This document shows, one piece after another, positions 62,401-64,000 of a stretch of 64,000 nt of DNA (the stretch's first letter is position 1; the number at the start of each line of letters is the position of its first letter). The DNA comes from Gp6-AA40 sp036274155 (GTDB taxonomy: Bacteria > Acidobacteriota > Vicinamibacteria > Vicinamibacterales > UBA2999). The translations under genes were made by a program, and so were the position numbers. Location of the stretch: the NCBI GenBank assembly GCA_036274155.1, contig DASUGH010000052.1, positions 1-64,000 on the forward strand. The letters are read 5' to 3'. A model generated the notes under the pieces. It was not told the origin of the DNA, ran no database searches, and was given only the letters and a program-made list of their open reading frames with translations.

Positions 62401-63510
62401 TACTGGGCGCTGCAGCTCAAGAACGAAGCGGCGACGGTGACGCACGAACGAGTCGGCTCGCTGGAGGAATATCTCGTGGCGGCGACGCCGCTGACCGTGA
62501 GGCAGGCCGGCGCGATGCTCACCGTGCCGCTGACGTCCGGCCAGCAGGAAATCGAGAACCGCATCGCGACGCTCAACCGCCACATGCTGCTCGGTGCCCT
62601 GCTCTTCATCCTGGCCGGAGCGGGACTCGGCTACTCGATGGCGGAACGGATCTCGGATCCGGTCAACCGGCTCACAAGGGCCACCCGGCGCATCTCGCGC
62701 GGCGATCTCGATGCCTTCATCGTCGCGAGATCATCGGATGAACTGCGCCGTCTGGTCGAAGACTTCAACAGCATGGCGGCCGAACTGAAGCGTCAGCAGC
62801 AGGCGCTCGAACGAACGCATCGTCTCGAGGCGTGGGCGGAGATGGCGCGCCAGGTCGCGCACGACATCAAGAATCCGCTGACGCCGATTCAGCTCACCGC
62901 CGAGCACCTGCGCCGCGTGCACGCCGATCGAGGCGCGCCGCTCAGCCCGGTGCTCGAGGAATGCGTCGGAACCATCCTCACCCAGGTCCGGCTGCTACGT
63001 CAGATCGCGTCCGAGTTCTCGAGCTTCGCATCGTCGCCGATCGCCAAACCGTCGGTCGTCGGTGTCTCGGATGTGCTCTCCGAGCTCTTGCGGTCGTACC
63101 AGGTGGGTCTGCACGACCGGATACAGTTCGCTGTCGACGTGCCCGCCACGCTGCCGCCGGTGTTCGCGGACCGGACGTTGATCACCCGGGCGCTGACCAA
63201 CATCATCGAGAACGCGCTGCATGCGATGCCGGGCGCCGGCACACTGACCGTAACGGCTCACGAGGCGGACGGGAGTATCCGGATCAAGGTGTCGGATACC
63301 GGCGCCGGTATGGATCCAGAAGCGTTGAGCCGCGCCTTCGAACCCTATTTTTCGACGAAGGCGACCGGGACCGGACTTGGCTTGCCGATCGCCAAGCGGA
63401 ACGTCGAGCTGAACGGTGGATCGATCGCCGTGACGAGCGAGCGTCTCCGTGGAACGACCGTGGAGATTACGCTGCCGATCGCCTCGCAGACTAATGGGGT
63501 CAGGTCTTGA
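59449..63510 (+). CDS. Giant NtrY-like sensor histidine kinase
   Basis: 1353 residues. An N-terminal transmembrane helix and periplasmic region (about 30-255) are followed by seven to eight membrane helices (about 260-560), a second large extracytoplasmic region (565-840), a helix pair near 845-905, another periplasmic loop, a helix (about 1045-1065), then HAMP (ERISDPVNRLTRATRRISRG). The kinase core follows: RQVAHDIKNPLTPIQLTAEH with phospho-His1138, N-box NIIENALHAM, and G boxes DTGAGMDP and ATGTGLGLPIAKRN. The H-box is of the NtrY type, which usually pairs with an NtrX sigma-54 activator; no response regulator is adjacent. The last codons and stop lie inside an inverted repeat. ATG 59458 is an alternative start. 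Confidence 0.9.
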   Translation: MSVMQRRLVRIAAGGLACALLVVAGGNVLRRAVLGADSREASARVQAEVREAFASMTAELRDIGELSGAPADVRLAAAGNDQATERLFAATAAVVAAHPGLDLALTTYTPKGRPLAWAGRPTEFDRLQGRGDRLLGGEAWFLVQGDPGFRLIYVKPIEEAAARSGAGARVGTLVAERPLSMVTRGGAVTASTRDCGASDAYCFPTRLGPVAITLPFETLGASLPDEDSFVVQSPTGDPLFTATARPEDLALTHERWRSASRSFTLMVIAATLLLMVGPLLDRRNRARLATSFLLTTMAAAALVVAGRTTMSLASFADWTDARLFSSATYASFLPRRVAGTGLLSVLTDRLLISPFDFVLTALTMAALALLGLVAVERWRLSAARSRYGLASGVRWAGYLAAQLAAGTLLAAILLGHESLLRNTIAQTTLDLVHFSFQPWDASRTALQVGLIIANATAAALGVVVLRAARVPWRLNRGDWRVSIPTVMCWAAPLIVWQTLTGAHAEQQLPLIVAAGVVIACAATATRLEARYRHGSQAFRLTLLALGFIVPALGFYPALFHEAGRSKVQLVETRYASEVLNQRQTLQYQLNQSLAEIDALEDLDAFTRTSSRASDSPTTDLAFEVWRQTALALYPITSSIELYDGNDNLVSRFAFNLPEDLTSTPRSEEDQCNWLFYGEVSAFFAEERPVLHAGRNLCTDGRRQGSIVVHAMLDYENLPFISSRTPYRQLFRPADTRSGEEDSTRAAHSSLYALSGRDVEFAFYGWSFTPLYPTNQPAWQFDNEVRDLLANDPLRVPMWRKLDRAGEQYDVYLLNDRSGIYALGFPVVTPLGHLVNVAELTLLGFCTYLLLLTGNAVFSAISRTVKAPALLREIRASFYRKLFLAFVAAVILPVAALALVTRNYVVQEMRSAVEQEAVRKASDARRVVEDLVTQLRIGLDDNLMVWVSRLIDQDVNVFEGPTLVATSERNLFADRSLPTRAPADVYWALQLKNEAATVTHERVGSLEEYLVAATPLTVRQAGAMLTVPLTSGQQEIENRIATLNRHMLLGALLFILAGAGLGYSMAERISDPVNRLTRATRRISRGDLDAFIVARSSDELRRLVEDFNSMAAELKRQQQALERTHRLEAWAEMARQVAHDIKNPLTPIQLTAEHLRRVHADRGAPLSPVLEECVGTILTQVRLLRQIASEFSSFASSPIAKPSVVGVSDVLSELLRSYQVGLHDRIQFAVDVPATLPPVFADRTLITRALTNIIENALHAMPGAGTLTVTAHEADGSIRIKVSDTGAGMDPEALSRAFEPYFSTKATGTGLGLPIAKRNVELNGGSIAVTSERLRGTTVEITLPIASQTNGVRS

Positions 63511-63626
63511 ATCCCTACTTTTTTCACGCTCTGACCCCGCGGGATCACTTGCGCCGTTGAGGTTTGGCAGTCGATCAAGCGCGGGGTCAGAGCGTGAAAA
63601 AAGTAGGGATTCAAGACCTGACCCCA
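63495..63626. repeat. 47-bp perfect inverted repeat, REP/MITE-like
   Basis: The arms at 63495-63541 and 63580-63626 are exact reverse complements, with a 38-bp loop. Each arm contains a smaller inverted pair, GGGGTCAG and CTGACCCC, around a 27-bp spacer with an A/T run (ACTTTTTTCACG). This two-level symmetry is typical of REP or REPIN-like non-autonomous elements mobilised by RAYT transposases. No transposase gene is in the window. The left arm covers the last codons and the stop of the histidine-kinase gene. The A/T runs within a strong hairpin may also end transcription in both directions. Confidence 0.85.
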
Positions 63627-63682
63627 ATTCACCCCGCTTTGGAGTCGTTTGCGGGAACGTGATTGTCCTCTGGCTGGTCGTG

Positions 63683-64000
63683 TTAGGGGCGCCGGCGCAG
63701 CCGGGTCCAGGCCAGGCCGACGATCCCGGATACCAGGTAGGTGTAAGCCAGCACGATCAGCATGACCTCGGGTTGCGCCGCGACGAGGGCGATGCCGAGT
63801 GCCAGGAGGAGCAGGACGGGATAGCTGCGCCGCGACTGCAGATCGAGTGTCTTGAAGCTTCTGAACCGGATCGTGCTCACCATGAGGAGCGCCGGCACCA
63901 GGACCATCGCCAACGCCGGAACGGCGTGCACCGTCGAACCGAACCCTGCTGGATACGCGAACACGGTTGCCGCCGGAACAGCGGCCGCCGCGGGGCTGGG
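63683..64000 (-). CDS. pssA: CDP-diacylglycerol-serine O-phosphatidyltransferase, C-terminal part
   Basis: The frame is open to the window edge, so the N-terminus with the CDP-alcohol phosphotransferase motif is missing. The visible ~105 residues have membrane helices (AVPALAMVLVPALLMVS, SYPVLLLLALGIALV, MLIVLAYTYLVSGIVGL) and the loop STIRFRSFKTLDLQSRRSY, characteristic of the bacterial PssA subfamily. The enzyme makes phosphatidylserine, the precursor of phosphatidylethanolamine. It ends LAWTRLRRRP. Only the C-terminal signature supports the name. Confidence 0.75.
   Translation of the reverse strand, partial: PSPAAAAVPAATVFAYPAGFGSTVHAVPALAMVLVPALLMVSTIRFRSFKTLDLQSRRSYPVLLLLALGIALVAAQPEVMLIVLAYTYLVSGIVGLAWTRLRRRP

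Overview
The window is GC-rich, densely coded bacterial chromosome from a diderm (Gram-negative-type) organism. It carries an Lpt lipopolysaccharide-export set, a complete Tol-Pal set and a secretin. It also holds a bacterial-microcompartment fragment, an HPr kinase feeding a PTS with no sugar permease, fused Lpt proteins, and a type IV pilus operon whose secretin ends in a cohesin-like domain. This combination points to an Acidobacteriota member, possibly class Vicinamibacteria. That placement is inferred from gene content only; there is no rRNA gene here.

Layout. 1-3 kb: end of a coiled-coil protein and a LysM/SLT lytic transglycosylase. 3.1-5.2 kb: a two-gene microcompartment locus (acylating aldehyde dehydrogenase and one hexameric shell protein), minus strand. 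5.3-15.3 kb: a ten-gene plus-strand operon for a type IV pilus/type II secretion-like machine (PilC, PilB/GspE, PilM, N, O, P-like, secretin and three pseudopilin-like proteins), joined mostly by ATGA overlaps. 15.3-19.1 kb: an amino-sugar and muropeptide recycling cluster (AmiE-like serine hydrolase, BadF-type kinase, NagB-like deaminase, MurQ). 19.2-26.4 kb: XerC/D recombinase, PHP metallohydrolase, a single-chain LptF-LptG permease and a GH57 glycosidase. 26.7-32 kb: ParB/ParA, DUF151 nuclease, MiaB, RecN. 32.1-37.2 kb: tolQ-tolR-tolA-tolB-pal-cpoB, then ssb.

37.8-53.9 kb is a long minus-strand block, transcribed from high to low coordinates: dnaE, accA, recJ, lptC-lptA fusion, lptB, rpoN, hpf, hprK, rapZ, EIIA, HPr, EI. 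The lpt-rpoN-hpf-PTS-rapZ order resembles the conserved proteobacterial rpoN cluster, but here it includes hprK. Upstream of dnaE lies a roughly 400-bp intergenic block of 23-bp tandem repeats, followed by guaA. The right end holds a BamB-like lipoprotein, a PLP aminotransferase with a membrane protein, a very large NtrY-like histidine kinase, a 47-bp perfect inverted repeat that supplies the kinase stop codon, and the 3' part of a phosphatidylserine synthase gene.

Envelope biogenesis dominates: peptidoglycan cleavage and recycling, LPS export, Tol-Pal and pilus assembly. The most unusual items are the fused Lpt proteins, the secretin-cohesin fusion, the orphan microcompartment pair with a tailed dehydrogenase, the 23-bp satellite upstream of dnaE, and the REP-like inverted repeat at 63.5 kb. 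I saw no rRNA, tRNA, CRISPR array, prophage or transposase gene.
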